A DNA stretch of 64,000 nt from Micrasema longulum (Eukaryota > Arthropoda > Insecta > Trichoptera > Brachycentridae), in NCBI GenBank assembly GCA_022494885.1, contig JAGVSM010002841.1, positions 1-64,000 of the forward strand, written 5' to 3'. The notes under the pieces are model-generated. The model worked only from the letters and a program-made list of their open reading frames with translations, was not told the origin of the DNA and did no database searches. Positions within the stretch are counted from its first letter, which is position 1, and each line of letters opens with the position of its first letter. Of the stretch, positions 46,227-56,460 are shown one piece after another. Made by a program: the position numbers and the translations under genes.

Positions 46227-48630
46227 AGGAATTGTGGATGGGTATTAAAAGAGTGCATGAAGAGGTAAACCATGAACTGATAAGCGTTGAAATTTTTCAC
46301 GCAGGTATAAAGGAGCGTTAGGACTATAAAGTACATTGAACAGAAGTGAGAGCGAGTGTTAGTCTCTCCGCTGTCTAATTTTGAGCCATTTCAGTTGCCT
46401 ACGATAATCAGAAATGTGGTCATATTTCCTAAGACCAAAAATGTACCTTATGCATGTATTCTGAAGTCGTTCAAGTTTATCGAGTAGCTCACAGCTTAAA
46501 TCAGTCATGGAAACATCAGCGTAATCTAGAATGGGTAGTAGTAATGCTTGTACAATGGTGCATTTATCAATGAGAAGGATGTGGCCGACACTATCAAAAA
46601 ATTAAGTAATACTAATTCTCTCGGACCAGATTTTATTCCGACATTCTTCCTAAAAGGTTGTGTGGAACTGATCAAAAAACCCCTCTGTTTTTTGTATAAT
46701 CTTTCTTTTAATACGGGGGTCTTCCCAGAAACATGGAAGACGTCAAAAGTAACACCTATACATAAAAGTGGATCTAAGTCATCAGTAGAAAATTACAGAC
46801 CTGTAGCTGTTCTTTCTGCACCAGCGAAGGTATTTGAAATTATCATATGTAGAATCGTCACTTCCCGAGTAGAGCCATTTATTATTGATGAACAACATGG
46901 GTTCAGGAAAGGCCGCTCGGTTGAAACCAATCTAATGGTTTTTACAAACTACGTCGCGGAAGCTCTGGATGCAGGACATCAGGTAGACTGTTCATATAAT
47001 GACTTCGCCAAGGCCTTTGATACTGTCGACCATGATGTCTTATTAAATAAGCTGTATGAGATCGGTTTCTCGGATGGTATGTTAAAATTAATGGCGAGCT
47101 ACCTCCAAAACAGAAACCAATACGTCTCCTACGGTCTATTAGCGTCAGAGTGTTTCCATACTTTCTCGGGTGTCCCGCAAGGCTCTAACCTGGGTCCATT
47201 GTTGTTCTCAATTTTCATTAATAATATTAAAAATGTAATTTTGAACTCGCGTTTTCTGTTGTTTGCGGATGACTTAAAACTGTTTTTAAAGGTGACAACT
47301 TCTGACGATTTTCGTCTTCTCCAAGCGGATATATCTAATATATATCTGAATGGGGAAGGCGAAACAAACTTGGGTTTAATGTTTCCAAGTGTTCGGTCAC
47401 GTCCTTCACTAGGGCCCAAAAAACTCTTTTTTTCGCTACAAAATGAATGACCAGAATCTGATACGAACATCGAATGTTAAGGATCTGGGCGTTAGATTTG
47501 TAAGCACTCTGACATTTCATGAACACATAGAGACAATCAGTGGTGATGCATTAAAGATGTTAGGATTTGTTCTGCGTACTGCCAGGGTTTTCGAAAATAC
47601 CCGCGTACTGAGAACTCTTTACAACTCCTTGGTGCGAAGTAGACTCGAGAGTGGCTCGATGATTTGGGGGCCACATGAACTGAAGTACTCTCTTATGATA
47701 GAGAAAATCCAAAAGAAGTTTCTGAGATATCTCTACATGAGAGAGTGCGGGTATTATCCTTGGCTCTACCCGACCGAGTTTCTCCAGGGTATGCTTGGCT
47801 ACAACAGTTTAGAGACTAGAAGGAATGTGTATTTGACCACACATTTTTATCGATTGTTGCGCGGTATGATCGATAATTCTGAAATTATGATGAGCATTGG
47901 TTTGTATGTTCCTGATAATTACCCAAGACAGCGTCAGCATAGATTGTTTCATATTCCGATATTCAGGACCAACCTGCCTATGGTTATGCCTGTTGGAAGA
48001 GCTACCGCTATGTTGAACAACATCGCTCTGGATATTGATCTGTTCCATGTATCCGAAGGGGTTTTCCGGAGCAGGATTCTTCGACTCCTTTGACATGAGT
48101 CTCTTTCGTGTATTTTTTTTCCTTTTTTATAATATGTACGTATTGAATATATTTTTGTAATGTATATGTTATATTTAAAATAAATAAATTGAATTGAAAT
48201 TGAATTTAGTATTAATGGGTAAGAATTTTTGCAACCTTCTAAGTGAGTGTAGACTGAAAAATATTTTGCGGCTTAATTCATTAGTATGAGCTCGCCAGCA
48301 GAGATGTTCATCCATTTGTACTCCTAGACTTTTTACGTATTTCCTGTATTGAATATTGGTACCATTGACAATAAGAGGATTAAGTGAAGGTATGTCTAGC
48401 TTACTAAGCAATCTTTGACTACCTGCAAACATAATTTGTGTTTTAGATGGGTTTATTAGTAAACCATACTCCTTTGTCCATGTTGACACACAATTTAGTG
48501 TATTAGACATCAATTCTATTGCTTCGCGCTGGTGTTTTCAGGTCTGCAATGAAGATATAATTGTAAATCATCTGCATAGAGATGATATGAACAATTGAGA
48601 CAATCTCAATCGGATTAATAAACAGGTCTT
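46226..48630 (-). pseudogene. Older LINE (family of 38945-40260), split by a younger LINE
   Basis: The 5' part on the minus strand (48630-48206) gives SYHLYADDLQLYLHC, INPSKTQIMFAGSQRL and SLHSLRRLQKFLPINTK. The next residues, TIVQALLLPILDYADV..., resume at 46559 and run to about 46226 (LDKLERLQNTCIRYIFGLRK). The order and register match the intact stretch of the copy at 38945-40260, showing one element interrupted by the insertion at about 46560-48205. Confidence 0.8.
46560..48205 (+). pseudogene. Younger 5'-truncated LINE inserted into an older one
   Basis: Frame 1 (to 47450) starts GAFINEKDVADTIKKLS and contains the RT fingers (TPIHKSGSKSSVENYRPVAV), ...GFRKGRSVETN, the palm Asp in YNDFAKAFDTVDHDVL, GVPQGSNLGPLLFSIFINNI and LLFADDLKLF. 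Frame 2 (to 48093) gives the tail NVKDLGVRFVSTLTFHEHIE and ...ESGSMIWGPHE, ending SRILRLL. It resembles jockey/I-type elements. The frame breaks near 47360-47450 with extra stops, so it is dead. The 3' end is an AATAAATTGAATTGAAATTG tail. A full 5' part and endonuclease are absent. Confidence 0.85.
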
Positions 48631-48669
48631 CTGTTGATTTTTGGGGAGTAAATCCGTATTGCTTCTGAC

Positions 48670-48900
48670 TCAACTTAAAAAATGCCAGATGAGTCTGATC
48701 GGTCTGTAGGACTTGATATCGTTAAGGTCATCCTTTACCGGTTTGGGTATGACAGTATGACCCTCACTATTTTCCGTTGAGCTGGAAAGTGCCTCACTCT
48801 TGAGACATGCATTATACGTACCCAGTACCAGCGACCTGTTCACGTTGAAGAAGTGAAGGCAGATATCCGCAGTCTTAAGACATTGGCATAAAAAATGCAC
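48670..48900 (-). pseudogene. R1/jockey-like LINE fragment
   Basis: The minus strand reads VIPKPVKDDLNDIKSYRPIR, the conserved segment ahead of the RT palm (IPKPGKDDL.D..SYRPISLL). It is short and isolated. Confidence 0.55.
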
Positions 48901-49262
48901 ACTTTTCTCATTTTAATTTTCCATAATTTTAATTCATCAGTAGCAAGCGGGACTTTATGTACCGTTGCTGGATGGGGATTACTTGAGTTTGAGGGTAAGG
49001 GGCGCTAGCGTCCTGTCACTTACTGAAAAGGGACGGAATTATACACATTTGTAAATGAATATGAGCATATTATTCTCCACTTCCTTGTAAGCAAGTGTCT
49101 GATTCTTTGTACCAAGTGAAGCTATCGTAGGTCCGGCTCTGACAATACACTTACTGAAGTATAGATTTAAAATATAAAATAAATATTTCTCCAATATGGA
49201 TAAATAAAATACAAAAAGGAAATGTTTTTAGGTTTTATAATTTTCTTATGAATGGTACAAGT

Positions 49263-52200
49263 TTACTTCTTCGCTTTAACTTTGGGTGTTTTGGGGGCCT
49301 TGGTAGCTTTGTTGAGGTCATCAGCATTTTCTGCAGCTTCCTTCAGTTTCTTAGCTCGAATTCCAACCATACGGGCATCAATGCGTGCCTGCAAAACAAG
49401 ATAAAAATCAGTACTTGATAGAATGATTTTGCCAGTGTTTAAGACCCTTAAAATATAAAATACATTTTTCAAAAAGAAAAAAATTTGCACCAAAAAATAT
49501 ATTTAACATATTATTTGTTTTTTTTTTTTAAATAAATATTTGCATTCTTATGATTTACCCAAATATGTATTTAATTTTGAAGGCCATTTATAACGCGTTG
49601 TAAATAACTCGTTATTAGAAAACAGGATCAAGTTGGGGGTAGAGTGGGATCCGAACCGTGTTCGGTCTGTATCGGGTTGTGGTTCTGTGGCTAGTGTCTC
49701 GGACTCACGGACCAAAGGTCTGTGGTTTGAATTCTACTCTACCCCAACTCGATTCCCATTTTTTAATAGTGAGTTATATACAACTCGTTGAAAATGGCCC
49801 TCAAAATTAAATATTTGGATAAATCGTAAGAACGCAAAAAATTTTTTTTCTAAAAAAAAACCACAGACCTTTGATTTGTGAGTCCGAGACACTAGCCACA
49901 GGACCACAACCCGATTATAATTTTCGATATGCTCGATTAATGTAAATTATTGATTTTTAACATGTTCAGGCTGACTTTTGGGAAATGCCAAGTACAGGTA
50001 ACCTATTAATAGACTTGAAAATTTCGCAATCGCGATAAAACAAAAAATAATGCGAAATTCGTCATTTTTACACGAAATTTGGTGTTTTTGGAAAATAACA
50101 AGCTTAGCAAGCTTTGAACAGCCATAAAATATTTCGCCAAATATTTTAAGTTGCTAACTTCACGCTCGTTTCTCTGCGTCACTCTATGGAATCTTGGCTT
50201 GATTAGAATTGGAGGCCATATTTGTTTTCATAACTCTCATATTTCCATAAAAGTGTTATGTGCCGATTCTGCTGAATATGACGATATCTTGGGAACAAAA
50301 GGATTCTTGTGAAAAACATATTCATGGTGTGAAACATAGGAAAAATACCGAGAAGAATTCAGCTTGCACTTCAAAGCAATCTTATAAATAAAAGATGTTA
50401 CCGAATTAGCTAAAGACACGACTGAAACCTTTATCAAAGCCAACATACCTTTGGAAACACTCGATGATCCGCATGTCAGAGCCTGGATTGACAAATATAT
50501 GCAAGGTATTCGATTTATTTTTATTTAATTTATTCTGAGCATAACATTTATTTTTAATGTTGTTTTACCGATTTTGATAACCTAACTGTTTTTGACACAT
50601 ATTTATAAAGTGGTAAAAATATGACATTCAACATTTTACCTGTTATTTTTATAGTACGCAGTGAATTTGTTTCGTAAACTTCACTGATCAAAACAATTCC
50701 CAAAGCCACAACTTTTACAAACACTATTATAATTTCAAGATTAACGCCAAATGAAAACATTTGACAGTAGACTTAAAAAGATGACGAAAATACAGTTTTC
50801 CTTTCTCAGTTTACAATTGTTTTTTTTTTTCAGGTGCTGGAGATATGCTGTCCACAAAAACATTAAGGGAGAAGTATCTTGGAATCGTAGCTGCCGACAG
50901 AGTTTGCAAAGTGAAAGAAGTTTTACAAAACAAAAAAAATTGATTTGTTTTGCGACGAAACTACTGATTCTTGAGGCCGTTGTGTGTTCGCCATATTATT
51001 TAGAATTAATACAAGTCCTGAAGAGGTAAAACTGTTTGTGGCAGGGGTAAAATTTTTAGTCAGCCAACGCTACAAATTGCGTCAGGGCTATAATAGATGC
51101 CCCGAAAGACTACAATATTGAGTTTAAAAATGTGAAGAGTGTAGTGACAGATTCAGCGTGTTACATGACTAAATGAGTTGAGACATTGAAGGTGGTTTTG
51201 GATGACCATCTCTTGCAAGTGCATTGCACACATCTGTATATATTCCGCGTTTTATATAATATTTGCTTAATTTTTTTTATTCGATTTTAAAAATACATAT
51301 TGTTAGTTTATAATATGTAGTTTGTATTCAGTGTTTTTAAAGTTGTATTATTGTAAAATAAATATTTTTAATGCAAAAAAACAACGCCTTTGACTTATAT
51401 TATCAACCCGTGTACTCAAATTAGTTCTAAAAAATAACACCGCCAGTTTTAAAAATTAACACCGCTTTTCACCGCTGTTTTCCGGTCTCTACCTATTGAT
51501 CATGGGGAATACATTCTAGGCACGATGAAAAACACCTTTTACTTTAACAAAATAATCCCCCTCCACATTTCACGGCCTTAGCAAACTTACCAGTCTGACG
51601 ATGTCGCAAGAGCGATGAAACCACTTATTGGTTCTATCAAACTAAGTGCAGATGCATGTCTATGATAATGTTTTAGTTTCTAACTGAATTGACTTAACGT
51701 AATCCGTGTGCCAATGAGGAAGTTCAGTGGTTTTTTTAAAAATTTTTATTTGTTAATAGACTGTTAAACTAAATCAAAAATTATTTTTTTTAATTTTTAT
51801 ATATCGTATTATCGGCGCTACGATTTTTCAAAGTTTTGTATTTCTGAAATAACTCCGCGTGTGACGTCAGAGGTTCATTTCCGCTTATTCTCATTCAGTT
51901 CTTCCTATTGGTCCAGAAGCGACAAGCGGACCGGAAATCTTCCATAGGTTGATTCACATGAACCAGTGACGTCATTTAAAGTAGTGCGTATTTATCAAAA
52001 TATTTATTATTATTTTTTCTGAACATTTTCAAGAAACTTTGCGGTACAATTTAATGCTCTAATTTTTACCCCGCGTAAGAAAACATTTTTCGTATCCAAT
52101 TTCCCGTAGGGCTGAAGTTCCTCATTATGTGGAGAAAAGTGAAAATGAAATAGGATTCCCCTGGGAGACGCTAGCTGTCAGATCAACCAAATCAGGATAA

Positions 52201-55200
52201 TTTACGACATTTTGATACACTGCTAAGGACAAACAAAAATAAAGAAAGTTAAATCTGCAGTCTTGGCAAGAGAGAAACGGTAATTTGTGACTCACCCTCT
52301 TAATGAAAGCGTAAGCCTGGAAAGACTTCTCCTTATCAGATATCTGCCTGGCCTTCTGCGTGGGCTGAGGTTGACGTACGGGCATGACGTCTCCCTTGAG
52401 TTGCGTGGCAAGCTTGCACTGCTCCTTAGTGGCCTCTCCCTTGCGGACCTTCTTCACTCCACGCGGGAACAGGATGAGGCGGCCGCGGTATTCCTTGAGG
52501 CGCTGTACATTGACCTGCCGAGACTCCACAGACTTGTTACGGCGACGCGGGTCCACTGCTACACCGATAGCGCGTGCGAAAGCGGGGTACATGTTAGCCG
52601 CCTAAAAAAACAGAGTTCAAAATTGATCTATAATATTTTGAGTTGATTTCACCAACTGGGGAGAAATTATGATTTTTATTCTTAGAGGTGGGGGGTCAGT
52701 GCTATTCAAGCTCCTGACGTCACAGCGACCTGTGAAGATCTATTGTGACAGGTCCTCGTGAATAGTTGTCGCCCTCTAAGCCCAGGTCTATAAAGAGCCT
52801 GGATACTGTGTGAAAGACAAGAGTTTATATTTTGCCAAATCTCCCCCTCCAAGCCCAGGTCTATAAAAAGCCTGGCTACTGTCTGGAAGGCAAGTTTACA
52901 TTTTGCTAAATCTCCCCTTCCAAGCCCAGGTCTATATAGAGCCTGGCTACTGTCTGGAAGGTGAGAGTTTACATTTTGCTAAATCTCCCCCTCCAAGCCC
53001 AGATCCATAAAGTATCAGGCTATTAGGTAGGGGCGAGCTCTTTTATATCCTCAGGTTTAACCAGTGGTCCCAGGAGGATGAGGCTTCTAGAGAAAATAAA
53101 TACCCCAATGAGGAAGTTCAGTGTTTTTTTTTGAATTTTTTATTTGTTAATAGACTGTTAAACTAAGTCAAAATTTTTTTTTTAAATTTTTATATATTGT
53201 ATTATCGGCGCTACGATTTTTCAAAGTTTTGTATTTCTGAAATAACTCCGCGTGTAACGCCAGAGGTTCATTTCCGCTTATTCTCATTCAGTTCTTCCCA
53301 TTGGTCCAGAAGCGACAAGCAGACCGAAAATCTTCCATAGCTCTCAGATCATAGGTTGATTCACATGAACCAGTGACGTCATTTAAAGTAGTGCGTTTTT
53401 ATCAAAGTATTTTTTATTATTTTTTCTGTACATTTTTAAGAAACTTTGTAGTACAATTTAATGCTCTTATTTTTACCCCGCGAAAGAAAACATTTTTTGT
53501 ATCCAATTTCCCGTAGGGCTGAAGTTCCTCATTCTGGTAGTATATTGATGTGTCCAATAAAAGGTTAATACCCGTATGCAGAAACAAAACTTAAGGTGAG
53601 GAAAGTACATTCTGATTTCAAATGCAGAGAATAACCCGAAGGTGAAGACAAAAGAATGAACTCTCCTCACCTTAAGGTTTGTCTCTGCATACGGGTATAA
53701 GAGTCTACCTGACCTGTTCTAAGGAGGACTGTCCAGATAAACGCTTGAATTTACTGACCACACACAATATTATTATGGAAAAGTTTAATATATAAACTCT
53801 TATTAATCGTCGGGTATAATTAACCAAAGCAATATATACAGTTTATATTTACACCTGATGATGGGTAATTAAAAATACCTGAAATTAGTTGTGTTATAAT
53901 ATATCAAAATCTTATGTCGTAAAAATTACAAAGTGTTTCTTTTTAAATGAATTAAAAAATAAATAGAATAAAAAAAGGAACTGATAGTGGTAAGTAAAAC
54001 CACAATGAAGTAATAACTATGTATATTTTTAATCAACAAACCTAAGCAAGTTTTCTTTGTAGCAATGTTTACACATTCAATAAAAAATATTTTGTACAAG
54101 AATCTTATATGATTTAAAATATTTTATCAGGTGCAAGATATGGAATTTCAATCATATAAATTTATTTTCTCAAATAAAAATGTCTGCCTAGTGGTGAAAT
54201 GGTCAGCGAGTTTGCCTACCATGCAAGAGGTTTCGGATTTGATTCCCGACATGGTTAATTTGAAATATTTATTTAAAAGGGTGTTTTCAAACCAGAATAT
54301 TTTATAGTCCCTGTACTGGTACCTGACGCATAAGACTGATCATCATAGCTTTATGTAACAAAAACGATCAAGATACACTGCGATTGGTGTACCAATGCAG
54401 TACCCTATGCACCATTAGGTGTGGAGAGGGAATGATGATGATGAATAAAAAGATAAATATTTAATCAGGTTTCAAAAAATAACATCACAAACTGCATTAA
54501 TGACTTGACATTAAATTCGCAATAATATTTGACCATAGAATTAAGAATAGTCCAGAAGAAGCGTAGAATCATATTTGAATGCATCGGACTGTGTCTAATA
54601 ATTCCCCCACTATGCCCTACTTTCGCCGCGCGCATTCGTGAGGTTGTAGCGTAATGTTGATTGATAGGAAAATAAAAAAATTTAACAAAATTTTATTGTG
54701 CACGCGAAAATCTTGATTGACACAACAGAGTAGATAAGTAAAGGGTCATTTAATAAGAGTAATTGAATTTATGAACTTAAAAGATAAAACAAAATTTTAT
54801 TTGACACAAAACAGATATTTTTATATCATGTTAAATAATATTTGATATTTTAAAGATAATGTCGTTCAAATGTCCCCCACGGCGTTGTTTAATCCGAGGT
54901 CTAATTTTCATTAGTTATTTTATTGAATGAGCAAAGTAGGGTAAAAAAAAACTACCCTGGCAACACTAACGAAATTTCCATTTGGTTTCTTCAACAATCT
55001 GACAGGTGGAAAAATAATTCAATTTTTAAGTAATTCATTTGCTACTCGAACATTTGTTTGTTAATTACACATGAAATGTGATGTCATCTAGCAGTATTTC
55101 TACACTTTAAAAGGACACAACACAGCATAGTTGAATTCAAATAAGGAGTTGTGTACTGAGCGACGTCTACAAAGGAACTAATGGGTCAAAACGTAAACCT

Positions 55201-55707
55201 ACTCATTTATGAGTAGCTGAGTCGCCTTCTGTTTGATGTGCTCTTATGTGTTAGACATTGATTATGTTACCATTACAAAAGGTTTTTTTAAACCTGGAGA
55301 GACAAGTAAAATAAGCCATTAACACCAATTTATCTTAGCAAAAATATAGTTTTAGCTATCAATAATCATGATATCAATGAAACTGCAAAAATCTATAAGC
55401 TTTGAATAATTTGACATTTCAGATTTTGTATTATAACAATAATACAACTAAACAATTAATATACCTTGATTTCATCCAAAGTAAAACCGCGGCCGGCACG
55501 TATCTTCTTGTGATATTTGAATGTGGGACACCTTACGACTGGCCGAAGGGGTCCAGCAGCGGGACGAGGAAATACTGCTCTGGCTTTCTTCACCCTGTTC
55601 TGCTTCCTCTTGTGTTTGCGGGCTGGTTGGTTGAACCAGGTCTTGACAAACCTTTGCCAATCCTTGTGGAAATGCCCATTAGGGATCATATTATTCCCTT
55701 TACCCAT
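49263..55707 (-). CDS. RpL13: 60S ribosomal protein L13 (eL13)
   Basis: Coding exons are 55465-55707, 52296-52601 and 49263-49388, all joined in phase 0, giving 224 residues, about the usual length. The protein starts [20 protein letters not shown], continues [20 protein letters not shown] and [11 protein letters not shown], then [20 protein letters not shown], and ends with a Lys-rich tail. It is a component of the large ribosomal subunit in the cytoplasm. The ATG exon begins at 55714 after TTTCAG, and a short untranslated exon lies at about 55901-55929. Two introns of 2.9 kb, long for a ribosomal protein gene, carry most of the local transposons. Confidence 0.97.
49557..49918. mobile_element. 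Cluster of three SINE-3 copies in alternating orientation
   Basis: A minus body (49557-49662, TTAATTTTGAAGGCCATTTA...GGGGGTAGAGTGGGATCCGA), a plus copy (49674-49850, CGGGTTGTGGTTCTGTGGCT) and a minus head (49858-49918) lie back to back in the RpL13 intron and could pair in the transcript. Confidence 0.75.
50010..51491 (+). pseudogene. hAT transposon remnant in the RpL13 intron
   Basis: The ends TAGACTTGAAAA and TTTTCCGGTCTCTA are weakly inverted (TAGAC/TAGAG). The flanks are CCTATTAA (50002-50009) and CCTATTGA (51492-51499), an 8-bp target duplication with one change. Inside, the plus strand reads [20 protein letters not shown] and [15 protein letters not shown]. After an intron-like GGTATTC...TTTTTTTTTTCAG gap it gives [25 protein letters not shown] (first catalytic Asp region) and [11 protein letters not shown]. 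This is an hAT-type (DUF659-like) transposase with stops and frameshifts; the C-terminal dimerisation region is absent. It is inactive. Confidence 0.75.
51713..52126. mobile_element. MITE-2, copy 1
   Basis: Begins AATGAGGAAGTTCAG and ends CTGAAGTTCCTCATT, inverted repeats of 15 bases with one mismatch, shared with the copy at 53107-53533. No coding sequence. It lies in the RpL13 intron close to the exon at 52296. Confidence 0.8.
52771..53035. repeat. Tandem array, about 72-bp unit, 3.5 copies
   Basis: Units contain AAGCCCAGGTCTATAAAGAG and CCTGGCTACTGTCTGGAAGG, then TTTACATTTTGCTAAATCTC. It is GC-richer than its surroundings and lies between the two MITE-2 copies. Confidence 0.85.
53107..53533. 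mobile_element. MITE-2, copy 2
   Basis: Direct repeat of 51713-52126, with about 95% visible identity and a short extra segment near 53340 (CTCTCAGATCATAGG). Confidence 0.85.
53569..53697. repeat. Hairpin element with about 36-bp inverted ends
   Basis: TACCCGTATGCAGAAACAAA and the following ACTTAAGGTGAGG are repeated in reverse complement at the right end (CCTCACCTTAAGG, TGCATACGGGTA). It lies 36 bases after MITE-2 copy 2. Confidence 0.85.
54185..54445 (+). mobile_element. SINE-2 family, near-complete copy
   Basis: A tRNA-like head (CCTAGTGGTGAAATGGTCAG; GGTTTCGGATTTGATTCCCG) is followed by the body (GATCAAGATACACTGCGATT, CCCTATGCACCATTAGGTGT) and an ATGATGATGATGAA tail. It lies in an RpL13 intron. 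Confidence 0.75.
54534..55240 (-). mobile_element. P-like transposon, copy C (5' end lost)
   Basis: The plus-strand left end is CATAGAATTAAGAATAGTCC. Reading the minus strand, the ATG at 55128 opens [14 protein letters not shown], the best-preserved THAP-type start, then breaks. The second terminal repeat is missing at about 55240. It also preserves the empty site TTAAATGACCC. It lies in an RpL13 intron. Confidence 0.8.
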
Positions 55708-55900
55708 CTTGAAGCTGAAATGAAATTATGACCTGTCAAAACCATACACGTAAAAACTTGTGAGGAGCTGGATATAAAACCTTAAGGGTGTAAAAATTCC
55801 CAAGAGTAATTTTTAAATGCTGTTTAACTCATATTTATAAAATATCCATAGATGGAAGAGAATTTCAGGGATAATAATCGACATGAAACCTAACCACTAC

Positions 55901-55929
55901 CTTGTTTTTGTACACCAACCGGAAAAGAG
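55901..55929 (-). promoter_or_regulatory. RpL13: RpL13 untranslated first exon with 5'-TOP start
   Basis: On the minus strand CTCTTTTCCGGTTGGTGTAC starts at 55929 and ends ACAAG before a GTAGTG donor at 55900. A pyrimidine tract with CTTTTCC is the hallmark start of ribosomal-protein mRNAs. The 186-base leader intron would end at the TTTCAG before the ATG exon. Confidence 0.75.
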
Positions 55930-56299
55930 ATTTACATAGACAAAATTACAGACAGACAAAAAATGACAGAGACAAAATGTTTATATAATGATATATATTT
56001 ATTATGAAAATAGTATGAAAATAAAAACGGTACCCACCAGAATGTCAATTTCCTAGAAAAAATATATTAAATTTATAAAACTAAAATACAAATTTTTCTT
56101 AAGTCTTACAAAAAATACAAATCTAATCAAACAATTGACATAAATATTCTCTTTTTCTTCTTCTACTTCGTTTTTTTTTTTTTGGCCTTTACACCTCTCA
56201 ACTCGGGTGGTCTGGCCAGTGTCGAGTTTTTTGTTATTTTTTCATGTTTACACGTGTATTAGTAATATAATATATACAAGTTAGTAAGTTATTATTTAA

Positions 56300-56420
56300 T
56301 ATAATATATACATGAGAAGATGTATGAATGAAGAGGAAGCGAGGTCTGTGTGCAAAGATAGAGTGATATGGCGTTCTATTCTCTCTGCCTATCCCTACGG
56401 AGAAACGGCGTGATGGTTTG
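56300..56420 (+). pseudogene. LINE C-terminal scrap
   Basis: RCMNEEEARSVCKDRVIWRS followed by ILSAYPYGETA and a stop resembles the last residues of RTE/L1-type ORF2 (D(R)..WR..V...P.G). It abuts the minus-strand LINE at 56461. Confidence 0.45.
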
Positions 56421-56460
56421 TTTGTTTGTGTTTGTTTATACATGTAAAAATATAACATAT

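Noticed and set aside
52287..52646. Plus-strand frame of 119 codons
   Set aside because: Antisense shadow of the second RpL13 coding exon.
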